Positions 12,785-26,100 of a DNA stretch of 64,000 nucleotides are shown here, in pieces. The stretch covers positions 6,443,501 to 6,507,500 of the forward strand of contig JAKCOZ010000039.1 in the NCBI GenBank assembly GCA_022605955.1. Reading direction: 5' to 3'. This DNA is from Rallus limicola. Taxonomy: Eukaryota > Chordata > Aves > Gruiformes > Rallidae. Both the position numbers and the translations under genes were made by a program. Every line of letters starts with the position of its first letter. The first letter of the stretch is position 1. Under the pieces are notes generated by a model. The model saw only the letters and a program-made list of their open reading frames with translations. It ran no database searches and was not told where the DNA came from.

Positions 12785-12975
12785 AGTGAGGTGCTGAGCA
12801 TGACGCTGGGGAGGAGCAACCCCAGGCATTCGTACATGCAAGGGCCACTTAGCTGTAAAGCAACTGGGCAAAAAAGGACCTGGGGTCCAGATGGACACCA
12901 AGTTGACCATTAGCCAACAGTGTGCTGTTGTGGCAAAGTGGGTGAATGGGGTCATGGGTTGTATTAGAAGCAGTC
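12785..12975 (+). mobile_element. CR1 LINE, internal ORF2 fragment
   Basis: Blocks resembling the 3' part of CR1 ORF2 appear in forward order: CTGGGGAGGAGCAACCCCAGG, AAAAGGACCTGGGGGTCC-like sequence, then GACACCAAGTTGACCATTAGCC and AACAGTGTGCTGTTGTGGC. The same blocks occur in the CR1 copy at the right edge of the window. Both the upstream RT region and the 3' tail are missing, and stops and indels break every frame. It is a short, isolated piece of an old copy. Confidence 0.8.
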
Positions 12976-15900
12976 CTTGAAGTTAGCTATTCATACATGG
13001 ATTTTATTTTTTGAGAGAAATACTTCATTTTTTCCAAAAGAGAAAAACAAGACATATATAAACAGGAGATAGAGATCTTGGAGTGAAGGTGGGATGAAAG
13101 TGACCTGAGAGTCTTGAGGCACCAAAAGCTGGATCTGAAAGAAGGGAAGGTGTTCCCAGAAGCACAATTGCATTGGTAGAGGCAGAGCACCTCATCCACT
13201 CCCCCTGGAAGTGCTAGCTTGCTCAGTGCTGCCTTGTACCCCACCATAGGACCAGCTTTCTCCAAACTCATTTCATGCCTGACATTCAAAGCTAAGCTTT
13301 CAAAATAGCCTCAGCACAGCTTTTCAGTCGAAACACCTAGAGTGGACATGCAGACCTGACTGCAGCCAGCTAGAAATGGAACGGGCTCTGTTGGTTTTAG
13401 TGTGCAAGTGTTTCCTGCCTTGATGGAAAGACCTAGATTTGTTATTGCAAAGATAGGGGCAACCTCACAAGGCCAAGCTTAGACCAACCAGGCAGTAGAG
13501 AAGAAAAGAGCAACATGCTGCAGGGGTGGAGAACAGGAGCATGGGAGTTGGGGTGTGTGGTTTTGGGTGTGCATGTAAATTGTTTGTGTGGGCAATTTGC
13601 TGTTTTTACAGTGAAAAATCCCAATCTTCCCAAACTGCCTGTGTGGAAAAAAAAGGAGTGCAATTTTCACTACTCAGATTTATCATCTGCTCTCAAAAGT
13701 ATGCCCACAGGAAGCAAAATTAGAATTTTCTTCTCAGGACAGTGCTAGCTCAGGAGTTTAAAATATATCTTGAGCTAACGTTTTTGTGAGTCATCCTGCA
13801 TCACCAAATAAAGATATACATGATGTGAGCACTGCGGATTTAGGAACGAGCCAGGGTTGTTTTGTGCCTTGCTCCATTATTGAGAATTTTCTGATTCTGC
13901 TACCAGTTCATTGGGGTGAGTCCAACCCTGGTACAGGCCCACAGCATGCGATGGAGAGATGACTTCAGTCCTGTAAACATGCTGCTAAGATCTGAGCATG
14001 GATCTATGACTGTGGATTTTTGTGGTGCTTTCCTTGGTGCCATAACAGAGAATGCATAGTTAGGTGCCAGCTCATGCTCTTATATCCTCAAAGGGAAAAA
14101 TTAACTCCAGTTTCCATGCATGGCATTATTCTTTTAAGCAGGAGATATATCAATACTCTACGACAGAGTGTAAAATATATTTGGTTTGTAATTACACCAG
14201 CTGCATTGGGAGAATAAAGCAGGGGTTAAATAAGGCCACATGTTTAATTAGAAGTCTCATAGGGCTATGAATACAAGGAAAGCTGATTTTTTTTTTTTCA
14301 TGATATCAATACAATGCAGTCATCCTGTGTGGGTTTTGCATACCATCCTGTCCACAGCCAGAGGAGTGACTTCTGTTTCATTAAGAATTAAAGCAAAAGC
14401 AAAGGAAGAACAAAAGGGTAAGGGAGCTGATCTGGAGGAGATGATGATAAATCCCACTGCATCTTGTAAAACCCTCCTGCTCTTTCCTCCATAGCAGTAT
14501 TATTTTCCCATCATAACCACTTCCTTAATAAACAATTAAGCTTTGTGTTTGGAATCTAAGCATATTTTTGGGGGCGAGGGAGAGAGGGACTGGGTGGCTC
14601 AGGGTTTGGCAGTGATACAGTCAAGAACCTTCAGTGGTTTGAATTTGATCCAGGTTGTGTTGCCCTCAATTTATTAGCTCTCCTGGTGCATGGGGAATCA
14701 CTGTCTCCCCTCCATACTATATTGGTGGTTCCATTCTGTATTAACATCAAGCAAGACAAAATGGTGTGCATTTCTTTTCTCACAAATATTTAACTGACTT
14801 ATTTTGAGATGTTCATGCCCCTCTGCAATGGAAAATAAGCTTGATAGCCAAGTGAATGCTGAATAAATGAATACAGGTCCTGAAGTTGGATTACAAAAGT
14901 TATAGGGACAGAAAAGCAATGAGCCAGGTGCTTGTACCTGCACGTACAGTCCATACCTCCACTGATAGCCTCAGGGATGATGCAGCACTGCCAATCTGGT
15001 GTCACTGCATGGGTGGACTGATGTGTTTCTATGAGCAAAGCAGCCACAAACTCAGCTTGCGTTGCACAGAGGCTGAGCTCTGCCACATGAGAGGTCTTGA
15101 CTTCTCCCATCAGCTAAGGGACATGTAGCACTACTCTGGCCTTCGGGCTAAGCCCTGGGGTGGCAGTGGTCCAATCTGAGCTCTTTCCTTTTCTTTTGGT
15201 GGCCTCCAGCTCTGATTGCACCTAGCACTAACCTCCCTCCTGCCATTTGGCCTGTGCAACCTCAATGTGAACAGCTTGCAGACAGGCCAAGGGCCAAGAA
15301 TTATTCAACAATTCTGTGAAATATATCTGTGAAATCATAAGCACTCTGCAGAAATTCACTCCTCAAATCAAAAGTAGGAAAAAAAAAAAAAAAGGGAAAG
15401 GACAATCTGGCAAATGGCTTGCGCTGAATAATTTACTTGTCTCCAGGATAAAGTCTGGGCTCCCTTCCTCTGCTCCCTAACCAGAGGCTGTGGGGACAGC
15501 TAGGCTGCTACTGTCCATGCTCATAATTGTCTGTGGCCTGAGATACTCCCTTGCTTTTCAGTGCCATCAATCTGGCAGTTTCCCATTATATGTAATTATT
15601 ATTAATTCCTTTTTTCCCCAAATGCTTGGAAAATGATGAGATAGTTTGCTAACAAACAGTTTCCATGAAAGAAACAGCTGGGTTGTTCTGCTTCTAGCTC
15701 TTTACAAAGGCTTTCTGCATGTCTGTGGAGCCGGGGTGTAGCGTGATGAGCTGTTTCTGTTGAGAAACCAGAGTTTACAGAATAAACAGAGTTGAGGTAA
15801 ACCCTGATTATGGGGAAAGTCTGCGTGTTATGCTCCCTTGCAGCCCTAACTCACACGACCGGCCTGTATTTTTGGAAACACTTCCAAGGCTTTTCCTTTG

Positions 15901-15994
15901 TGAATTGGTGCAAATGGCTTGTTGGAGCCAGGCGTGCCTAAATTCTCACTGACTTTTCCTTAATCTCTTTGACTTGAACAGGGCCTCAGACAGG
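12976..15994. other. Non-coding stretch, no gene seen
   Basis: No coding or repeat feature recognised apart from a T run near 14.29 kb and a 15-base A run at 15379-15393. CpG content begins to rise from about 15.73 kb, leading into the CpG patch near 16.0 kb. The part from 15.6 to 15.95 kb has SOX/TCF-like words (CTTTACAAAGG, TTCCTTTGTGAATTGG) and an octamer-like TGCAAAT; that is motif reading only. Confidence 0.5.
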
Positions 15995-16085
15995 CGCGAG
16001 GAGATCAAGGGGTTCCCTGGGGAGCACTCAGTCGGCGGGGTACTGTCCAGCAGAACCAGCTCGGCGCTTCCAGCTCCTGGCCGCG
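15995..16085. other. Short CpG-rich patch
   Basis: Eight CpG dinucleotides fall within 91 bases (15995, 15997, 16033, 16036, 16062, 16065, 16082, 16084), far above the surrounding sequence, where CpG is nearly absent. No LTR or CR1 explains it. It is too short for a formal CpG island. It could be a small promoter or enhancer core, an old unmethylated element, or chance. No transcription start or exon can be tied to it. Confidence 0.45.
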
Positions 16086-16100
16086 CACATAATTGTATAC

Positions 16101-19100
16101 TTTCCTAAATGGGAGAAGAAACAAAGCAACGTATGTCAACAAGCTAAAGAGAATTATCTCACGTACAAGGAACAGCAAGCTCTGTGTTTTTCCTTGTTTG
16201 CTCTGGGATTTTTCTTCTTTGTACTAAATCTGGTGTGCCAGAGATTGAGCATAGCCTCCCCTTCCAGAGGGGCACATTCAGACATCTTGGGACCTTGGGG
16301 TGGGAGCAGTGTGGTGATGGGGATTTGATGAAAAGTAAGCTGCAAGGGGAAGTGGTGGAGCTCAAACAGATCTTTTTCTTGGACTTTGCACCTCTGTGTA
16401 ACCCAACCGCAGCCTAAGTGCCCTTGCCGCTGCCAACTCTTCTCACTGGGGTGTTGCGACGTGGGGTGGAAACAGTCCCGTCACCTCCAGCTCCTCCTGC
16501 TCCTCTCCAGACCCCTGTCTGAGCCACCACATGATGAAAGCATGCAGAGCCCAAACCCTTTTTGTCACAGAGCTATTGATTTTTTTCAGAATTACTAATA
16601 TCAGTGTAGGTGGGATGAGGCATGTGCTGTTATGCCTCACCAGCCCGTAAGGGATTCAATTCAAATCAAAGAGATGCAATTCAAATGTTGACGTAAGAGC
16701 CTTATTGCTCACTCTATCGTGTGGTGGGAGTTATACAAGCGTCCTTGGTGGGTATAAAATGCTATTTATTAGGAAAGCAAAAAAGCCGAAGTCTGGTGTT
16801 GCCTTTACTTCAGCCCTTGCTTTAATAAAATGTCTTCCCTCTTCATTGTGGGATTACCTGTAACAGGGATCGGGTGAGATCTCTAAGTTGTGTGGCATTT
16901 TTTGCTGCTCTTTCCAGTGCGGTGGGATTTTGCAGTTTTGAAGCCAGTAGGTGAGTGGCTTTCTAACTAAATAATCCAAGATTTCTGTTTGTTTTATTTT
17001 GTTCAGAGGAAGGTTCAAAGATGGAAGGATGATTAAGAATGATGATGTGCTCCCACTCTGTTTCCGACTGTCCTTGAGCCAGACTTTCAAAGAGAGTTTT
17101 ATTTGTTTGTGTTATGAACTGAATTTCTTGAGATCTGTGCTTACAAGAGGCCATGATATTACCTGGGAATTATTAATTGGGAGATGCTTACTACCTTCTG
17201 ATGTTCAAAAACAACTAGAACGTGTTCGTGAAATGTGAAATAAAAATGAAAACAATTTCCTATTTGCTCTCTTTGAAGTTAAAGAGGAAAAAACCCTCAG
17301 AGTATAGCTGAATTACCACATAAAGCATCTTCTTAAAAATTTTTTTATTATGTAAAGATCAAAGTAGAGAGAGAAAAGTATTGTGACGAGATTACTTTGA
17401 TGAGTTTGGTTAAAAATCAAAACTTGGTTTGATGGGGAAGATACAGAGACAAAGCCCTGTGTGCCATGGATTTGCTGAATATGTTAAAAAAATGCTGAGC
17501 AGTATTAAATTAATGCAAAACTGAAGATTACACAAGGGTAAACACTGAAGCTAATGTTTGACTAGAGCTGAACCGAGAACTGAGTGCCTCCACTTAATTT
17601 ACAGACCATGCCCACGGCAACCCCCAGGAGGCTGGGAGTGGAGGAGACAGACATTTTATAGTGAGGAGCCACATTATTATTTTTAAATTTAGAAAAAAAA
17701 GAAAAAGAATTCTGGCTAAAGTTACTGCTTCTAAATGTTGGGGAGAGGGAATAGAGAGAAGGCAAGAAAGAAAAAAACAGTGAGTGGCTTTGGGAGCTGA
17801 AAGAGAAAGATCTGCTAAGCTAATACCCAGTAGGTGTGAATGTCTCTAGTAAATACTAGATCATAAATAGAACTGAGAAAATTGGTGTCGTTCAAAAGGC
17901 ATGCTACAGATAGCTATTCAGCCTGAAAAGGACTTGCAGACACTGTTCAAGCATGTGCATGAAAAACGTGCTTTCCATGGGTGTTCATTTACATACCATC
18001 CAGCAACGAAATGGTTGTGGTGAGTGAACATGATGGTGTAGGGAAAGCAGTGAAATACAAAGTGGCTTTCAAGTTCAAAGGAATATTTGAAAATTATTCC
18101 TTCCACTCCATCCATCTCAGATCAGGACACATTTTCCTCCCTTAGTGAGATGGGCCATCCCCACCACGCTCCCTGAAGGACTGATTCTGCTTTCTGGAAG
18201 GTAGAGCGAAAAAGACTGCTCTTCTGTTGCAAGCAGAGAGTTTTGTACATGTCCTTCCACTTACAAAGAGCACGTTGGAGCCTGTGAAAATGTGCTGCAA
18301 TTGCTGTTTGTGTGAGTGGTTAGAGAAGTGAAAGGCAAGAGAGGAGGGCAGCACTGGGCAGGGAGGGTAGCTGTTTTAAGCTTACTCCTTAGATAACTTA
18401 TTTTCAGTCATTGAGGCCCTAAGTGCCTTTTAAGCATGATATGCTGCGTCTTCCGTAGCACAGCAGTGGATATCTTTAGATTGGGTTTTCATCATATACT
18501 TTAATTTTCTAGGCCAGGAGATGACCATAATTGCTGAACAATTCAATGTAATGGAATGGGCTAATTCAGCGCTTTTTGCTGCATTTTTCCACATAATATC
18601 TAAAATCTTTTTTTCCACCATAACCCGTGTTTATGAAAGCAAGTACTTAACCCGCACATTTCCTGGGCTTGAATCATTTCCTTAATAAGGCATAAAATTT
18701 TGCAAAATCACTCCCCTTACATTAACACATCATTATAAGGAGATATCAGTGTTTAGCACATCAGAGGCATATACTAGTCTGTGCAATGTACAGCTACACC
18801 ACTCAGGTTTAGAGCCATGTACCATGGCTTTTGAACAATAATAATAATAATAATTCTGTAAAAGCAAGAGCTATCCCTTTCTTTCCTTATTTTTTTTAAC
18901 TCAGTGTTTTCTTCCTAGCTGTTATAGACTGTTTTCTTGCACAGGATGAAGTATGTCAAACATGCTAGCTTTACTTTTAGTTTTGGCTTTGAGTCTGATA
19001 AGTAGAAACAAAGCAGCAAGCAATGACTATGGTTTGAAACTGCTATAACCGCAGTTCATAAAATAATATTAAAAGATGACAAAAACCATAAAAATCTCTG

Positions 19101-20924
19101 TGTTCCATTTTTTGGTTTTTTTTTTCCCTGTGTTCTGTCAGACAGGAATCTCCTTTTCCAGGGAGACACTGGAAAGGCTGATATATTGCTTCAAAAATAA
19201 AAAAATGTGTATACAAACCAGACCTTCTCCTATCATGGAGCTATAAATTCATTCTATGGCTGCAGTATACTTCGATGTCCAGTGCCCAGTGACCTGGGCA
19301 CACAGGTAGAGAAACTCCTGGGAGAATTTGTTTGCACTGACTTAGCATGTGCAGATTTCTTATTACTATGTGAACTTGGCTTTGGAACAAGACTTCTTAA
19401 CAGAGCAGTTTTGCTGCAACAGCCTTTTGCATACAGTGTCACTGAGCTAAAAGCTCTATGTGTTCGTATGAGTTGAACCCCTCTCTGTGCCCACTGAAAA
19501 GGTGGAGTGATCAAGCCTATGAAATGCATCCAGTGATGGCAACCTGAGCCTTATTCTGACTTTGGGTGCTTCTGAGTTCTGTTAACACTGTACACATTAC
19601 GTGTTTTACAACTCTTGAAAAGTATGAATCAACAAAGTAAAATATTGCTTCATTTTGACTAGGGACAGAACTCAGATCTGCCTGCATTTCAGGCACATGA
19701 CCATCTCTCCCAGGATACAACTCTTGCTCATGAGAAGGCCACTTAGCAGATTTGTTCCTGGCTAAACTATAGCAGGCTCAGGTTTACATTAACAAAAATC
19801 CATAAGATGTCATCATTTCTTAAGCCAACACAAATCAGACTCTTCCTTGGTGCCCCTGAATCTTCTCCCATTTTATGAGCATGCAGACTGGGTTTTGAAT
19901 GTTCAAGACATATTAGGATGAATATACCAGAAGATAAAAAGATAAACAGTTTTAGTGAAGACCTGAGTGATACAGGGTTAGTGAAAACCAAACACGAGAG
20001 CTAGCCATAACTAGAATTAGTGCTGGTAGTCTGATGGGTCAGCTCCTTATAGTGTCTTCAGGGTTAGTGTCTTCAGGGTTAGGATGAGTGGCTAGCAGCA
20101 TGTGACTACAGTGAGGCTATTTGTGTGGGACTGGGCTTAGTTGTCTTGGAAATGTGAAATCATAATTATTGGGTTCCTTTAAGTTTGAAGCAATCCAGAA
20201 GCAATGCATCTTCTGAGTGTGTGGGAGGAGAAATTCCTCCTTTTCTTTCCCTCTTGCTCTGTCTCACATGTCCTTTCCTGCCTCTTGATCCTAATGTATG
20301 TCAGTAAATATTCATGCTAAATAATTCTGATGATATATTTCACCCTGGAAAAACTCTTCCAGCACGTTGTGATTTCTTTTGAAAGCATTTGAAAAATGTC
20401 ACTAACTGTAAGCCATGTGGTATGTTTCCTCTTTCCTAGTTGGATGACTGACTTTGTGATGATGGCTCTGATGGGAGTGCTCAAACAGGTCAGGAATGTG
20501 GAGCATGTCAGGGTCTCACAAATTTTCAACAAATCATGGGATTTCCAGCAGGACAGAGCTTATTGATTTATTTTCTTTATTTCTAAAAAAAATTATTTCA
20601 TTTAAAAAAATCCACAAACCAAAACAACCAAAACAAAAAAAAACCCCACCTTTTCAGTCCAGACCAGGAAAATCACACTCCCCCTCACTCTGGCTGCCCA
20701 TTTTTTTTCCCTGTGTTCTGGATGAAGAGCAGCCCACGAGAGCTCAAGTTGGCCAAGTTCATCCAAATTTCACAAGTAACTGTATAAGGGACACTTACTT
20801 CCTACAGATTTTGTGCAGGCATAGTAGAGTAGAGAAACCCTTCCAAAGGGTTTGGGGAGAGCAGCCAGAGGAGAAATGCAGCTCCTGGTTGGTTGAACAC
20901 CAGTGAGCTCATTGGGAGAGGAAT
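16101..20924. other. Non-coding stretch, no gene seen
   Basis: Nearly 5 kb without a supported gene. Features are limited to a short (AAT)n run near 18.84 kb, A/T runs, and an exact 15 bp tandem duplication (AGTGTCTTCAGGGTT at 20051-20065 and 20066-20080). Open frames are short and without domains. Confidence 0.55.
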
Positions 20925-21435
20925 CATAGAATCACAGAATCACAGAATGGTTGTGGTTGGAAAGGACCTCAAAGATCCACTAGTTCCAACCCCTTGCCAT
21001 GATCAGGGACACCCTCTACTAGCCCAGGCTGCCCAAAGCCCCACCCGACCTGGCCTTGAACACTTGCAGGATTGAGGCATCTACAACTTCTCTGGGCAAC
21101 TTCTTCGGGCAACTTCTTCCAGTGTCTCACAACTGTCACAGTAAATAATTTGTTCCTGATATTTAATAATCTAAATGATTAAGAGCCCTAATAAAGAGTT
21201 CCTCTCTATCTTTCCTGTAGGCCCCTATAGGTACTGGAAGGCTGCAATAAGGTCTACGCAGTCTTCTCTTCTCCAGGCTGAACAAGGCCAACTCTCTCAG
21301 TCTGTCTCACAGGAGAGGTTCTCCAGCCCTCTGAGCACCCTCATGGCCCTCCTTTGGACTTACTCTAGCAGCTCCATTTCTTTCTTGTACCAGGGATTCC
21401 AGAGCTGGGTGCAGGTGTTGTACATGCTCCAGTTA
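20925..21435 (-). mobile_element. CR1 LINE 3' end, reverse orientation
   Basis: Read on the + strand the element starts with its 3' terminal repeat (ATCATAGAATCACAGAATCACAG), followed by GGTTGGAAAGGACCTCAAAG, GCCCAGGCTGCCCAAAGCC, TGGCCTTGAACACTT and, further in, CTTCTCTTCTCCAGGCTGAA and TGGCCCTCCTTTGGACT. These are the reverse complement of CR1 3' UTR and ORF2-end blocks in proper order. Inside, GGGCAACTTCTTC is duplicated in tandem and an AT-rich insertion-like piece lies near 21.14-21.2 kb. It is 5' truncated and non-coding. The CR1 tail is better preserved than that of the 5.8 kb copy. Confidence 0.93.
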
Positions 21436-22851
21436 AGTGTATATCTTCAAAGCTCAAGCTTTGTTCCTGGCCAGATCAGCCAGCATTGGACAACAAAGAA
21501 CTGTAGGTGTTGTAGGTGAAATATGCCTTAAACTGTGGATGCTAACAGGCAGCAGATAATTGGGTGAATGCCCAAAAATAAGCCAGTGAACTATCAAGTA
21601 GAAACATGCTACTTGCTAGCTGCAACTGCTATAGGCTGATTGTCAATTTGGGGGTTAAACAAAAGTAACATGCCCTGAATTCTCCAGTTAATAAAAAGAT
21701 GTGGGGCAGAGACACCTACTAGGACACTGATAAAATATTGTGCTTTTGCAAATAAACTATTTACATTGTGAAATCTGGGGCTTCCTGCCCTGGAAAGCAG
21801 AGTTGCCCAAAATGAAGGGCTCCTGTAAAATAATAGCAATGGAAAAGACAAGGGGAGGGGTCAGGAAGAGGAAGGTCACAATCCTGGCAGGAGGAAACCC
21901 CCTGGTTATGGGGAATGTTCCTGGAGATCAGGGAGATGGTGGATCACCGACACCAGTCCTCCCCAGTCACAGGATCATGGCCAGCCCAAGCTAGACCAGC
22001 ATGAAGGTTGTGGGTCAGAAATCCTATGTATAGACTCACCACGTGCGTTATTTTCCATGTGCTTTCCTAGACCATTCAGGGTTGTGCAGAGCTTGGTGAC
22101 TGTGCTCTCCCTTCTACCCCATCCACTGCCTTCCACCCCTGGGTTAACCGAACAAGGGAAATAAGTACCTGCAAACTGATTTGCAGTATAGTGATGAAAC
22201 AGTCTTTACAATATAGTGATGAAACAGTCTTTACAATATAGCCATCAATCCAAGCTGGCACTTTTTTAGCAACATACAACCTTGCAGGATGCATATTCCT
22301 GCTTTGAGGACTGTTCTTGAAGAAAGCAGACAAATGACAGAAGAGCACAGAAAGGAGAAATGACAGTCTCCAGGTTCATCAAAGGTCAGCAGCATGGCAG
22401 GTCTAATTCCTCCTGACATTGACCTACTGCATCCTCATATTTTTGTCCTGGTAAATGACTATCCAGCACCAAATCCCTTGAAGCCTTCATGTGGCTTTAG
22501 CATCAAATCTTCAACTGAAAGCACTACTAGTGTGGTATGGTTCTCTGGTCCTTACCCAGGGCCATATTTCCAGACATCCAACCACACATGGTTACATGGT
22601 TCAGAAACATTCTAAAAAGGTCATTTGCAATATGGGTGGAATTGTTTCAAATTAGAAGATATGCAAATGGTGCTGACTGATCTGGAGAATGGAAAGTGAA
22701 GGCCTGGAAAACTAGGGAAAATGTTGATCATCATGCTGTGACTGAACTGTAAAAGGACAAAAACTGACAGTAAAATAACTAATAGCAACACACACTTTCT
22801 TCACATGATTCTTCACTTTGTGTCTTTCTTGATTGCTTTCTTGCTTGCCAA
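21436..22851. other. Non-coding stretch, no gene seen
   Basis: No gene recognised. The only structure is an exact 25 bp tandem duplication (22191-22240), listed separately. Confidence 0.55.
22191..22240. repeat. Exact 25 bp tandem duplication
   Basis: Two identical 25-base units, each starting GTGATGAAACAGTC and ending AATATA, lie head to tail (22191-22215, 22216-22240). A partial match (AGTATA) precedes the first. Perfect identity suggests a recent duplication; the copy number may vary between individuals. Confidence 0.85.
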
Positions 22852-23139
22852 CCCTTCCCTTCCCTTCCCTTCCCTTCCCTTCCCTTCCCTTCCCTTCCCT
22901 TCCCTTCCCTTCCCTTCCCTTCCCTTCCCTTCCCTTCCCTTCCCTTCCCTTCCCTTCCCTTCCCTTCCCTTCCCTTCCCTTCCCTTCCCTTCCCTTCCCT
23001 TCCCTTCCCTTCCCTTCCCTTCCCTTCCCTTCCCTTCCCTTCCCTTCCCTTCCCTTCCCTTCCCTTCCCTTCCCTTCCCTTCCCTTCCCTTCCCTTCCCT
23101 TCCCTTCCCTTCCCTTCCCTTCCCTTCCCTTCCCTTCCC
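22852..23139 (+). repeat. Uninterrupted (CCCTT)n array, ~58 units
   Basis: The + strand is pure CCCTT pentamers for 288 bases with no interruption; the - strand is (GGGAA)n. Lack of interruptions marks a young or actively mutating array. The GGGAA strand satisfies the G-quadruplex pattern G3-N2-G3-N2-G3-N2-G3 many times over, and the CCCTT strand could form i-motifs. Long frames across it, S/L/P/F on one strand and G/R/E/K on the other, are translations of the repeat and not genes. Confidence 0.97.
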
Positions 23140-26100
23140 ACTGGTGCTCTAAACAAACCACCAAGGGGTCCTGACAGTGCAGATCTTGCACACCACTTAT
23201 CCTTACAGCACTCTCTTCTGACAGAGAAGCAAAAAGCAAGTGAGAGGAGAGAAGAGGAGGGAGAGTATGTGAGGGGGCAGGATATAGAAGGAGAACAAAA
23301 GAAGAAAAAGTTCAAAATGAAGACTCACAAAGCCTCTTTTACTGAAGAGTCTTGAGCTTGGCATAGCACATTAAGGCACCAGCAGAAGCATACAGGCAGG
23401 TTAATGTCCCTAAAATAAAGTAGCAGCCAGTAATAATAGGGTCTTACAAATAGCAAGCTGCAGCTGGTCAGAAAGCCTGCACAGTAACACACCATCAAAT
23501 TTAGCAATCACTGTATATACAGAAACATGTTCCACTTCCCAACAAGCACTGGGGATGAACAGAAAAAGCTTTTGCTCCAGATGATAACCCAGCACTGGGG
23601 TGAGGCAGTGCCCAGGCACAGAGGAAGGGCTCGGGGCCCCAGGAGCTGAGGATGCTCTGCTTCACTGGTATGGTACCAAAGCTAGATTTTGCATGAAAAA
23701 GTCACTAAGAAAATTGAAAGGGTGGCTGTTAGGGTAATGTCATAGAGCTTTGTCAATATAGGAAATGCACAGGACAAAGACTGTTCTATCTTGCTCAGCT
23801 TTCATACTTACTGAGAGCTGTGCAGGCTTAAATGAATTTTTCCAGGTATTTTTTTGACAGGGAAATTCCACTTTATGGCAAAACTAAGATATTGCATGAA
23901 GAGAAAAGAGATTTCTCTTTTCAAAAGAAACTCAAAAGAGTTTCTTTGGCCTTAAAAATACAAAATAAGCCAGAACATACTTTTTTGAAGTAGTTCACAT
24001 TGTATTCTCATTAGTAAATTTTTTCTTTTATGGGTTTTAAGTTCTAGTTCTTGTCCCTAGTTCTTGTCATTTACCTCCAGACACACTATGCATATACCAG
24101 TCTATTTCTTCAAGAAATATAGTATGAAAATAATAAACTTCTTTTGGGACAATGGCAGCTCTCCCATGTCATTTTATTATGGTGAGAGCACCTGCATATG
24201 AAATATTGTGCCTGAAAAAAAATCCCATATTTTTTGAGAAATATAAAATGGAACAGTTATCTGTTACATGTACAACAGCATCCATCCAGCAAAAGGCATG
24301 CTTTTGAATCACTGGGAACTCAAAGACCAATCTCCTGGGCTTTCTGCCTAGCTCTGCTTTTTCACAGTCTCATGAAGGCAGAACCAGTTTTTTTTGGGAA
24401 GTAAAAATCTGGTGTGGGGAATTAAGAGTAATTCAAGTAAGGGACTTACACCCTGAGGAGGTCAGCATCCCTGTTAACTGAATATTTATATACCTGTCAG
24501 ATGAGGTTTGGCTGAATGGGGCTTCTCAGGAGTAAAGGCAGATGGTAAAACAGGATTGCCCAAGATCAGGGGCTTTCCCTGAGGGTTGGGCAAGATCAAA
24601 GGAAAATGGCACTGCTGGGCTAACCAGGCTGTGGCAAGCTTTTTCTAAGAGACTTGATGATTCAGCAAAATAAAATTAGTCTCTTTTTCTTGGCATGAAT
24701 GTTCCTTTCAGGATGTTCCTCTGCCCGAGACTGAAAATGCTTTCATAAAGAGATAAAATTTGAAAGGTCATTGGCAGATAAACAACATAGTGACAAGAAT
24801 GGAGAAGACATCTGTCCCTACACAACTACATGGCTGATACTGTGGTGAATCAAAAAAGTCTCAGCAGTAGGCTGAATTTGCTATATAGACAGTTAACATG
24901 CAAGGGATACAAGAAAAATAATAGAAGGCAAGCATTCATTGCCTTCAACACAAGGGCTTTTATAAAGAAAGCAGACCTGTTGATGAGGGAAAGTGGTGAC
25001 TGGAAAGAGGATGTTTGGCTTTAATTGCCCCAGGGAAGGACCTTCTCCTCCCTGCATCTCCCAACTACTCCCATGTTTGTGTGAATGGAGAAGGCAGTAA
25101 GTCCAGAAGTTGCAACCAGAATGTGGTGCTGCATCTCTATTTAACATGACTATTAATCACTAAACAGTCACCGTTTCTCACCTCAAATCACTCAATAATC
25201 TACCGCCTCTCTTGGGCCTGTTGCATTTACACCCTTGTAATGCTCAATGGAGCTACTCTGAAAGGTACACACAGGGGGGATAGATAAGAATCATTTCACT
25301 CCCACACTGAGTGGCAGGGCTTGCACTTCATAGTTGGCAAATGTGTATGTTTAGTGGCACCACCACACTCTTAGGGTAGTAGATATTGATACTACATTAA
25401 TCTGAATTGAATATTCCAAGCAAAAGTACTGCCAAAACACACACACATTTTGGTAGCGATGGAGGGAAGCCAATGCTCCTCCTTCCACCCCCCCAACCCC
25501 CTCCAAAGAGTTCATGCAGTCTTCAAAAAGTTCCTGAATGCATAAAGCGGGGGAATATCCTCGTCACCTGACAGTAATGATCACATTTCATGGTAAATAA
25601 TTACCAGCTCTCAATTACAAATCTGAGCTTCTTAAACTGCTGTAATTCATGGCAACATGCTTGCTTCCTCCATCCATAAATCACAGTTTTTGCTAGGGTG
25701 TGGGTGAAAGAGCCATCTGTGCTCTTTTGCAGTGAAGCCTCCAAAAAAAGACCATTTTATCAATATTGTGTTCATCTTTCTGCACATCTCTGTTGTCCTG
25801 AGCTTCTCCGGACAAGGGGCATGCTCATCCCTCCCACAGGCCGCCAGAACACACTCTCTGACACCAATATCTGACTCTCTATTTCTGTTGTCTACCTACA
25901 GCGCTGAAAGGGCTGTTTAACCCATGTGCACTGGTGACTGCCCATTTTAATAACTCACTGATTGCTTGTTTTTGTCTGTGTTTATTATGAGACTAGCAGA
26001 CGTTATTCATTTTTTGCCTGGAGGTACACCCAACAAAGAGGCACCTCGGCAAGCTTGCAGAGCAGCAATACTCCTACCTCAGTCTTCACATCTCTGCCAT

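Noticed and set aside
16999..17238. 79-codon frame considered as an exon
   Set aside because: No family recognised and no clear splice boundaries.
22712..23315. Open frames of 113-178 codons with GREGK or PSLPF repeats
   Set aside because: A pentanucleotide array without stops is open in several frames; flanking residues are unremarkable.
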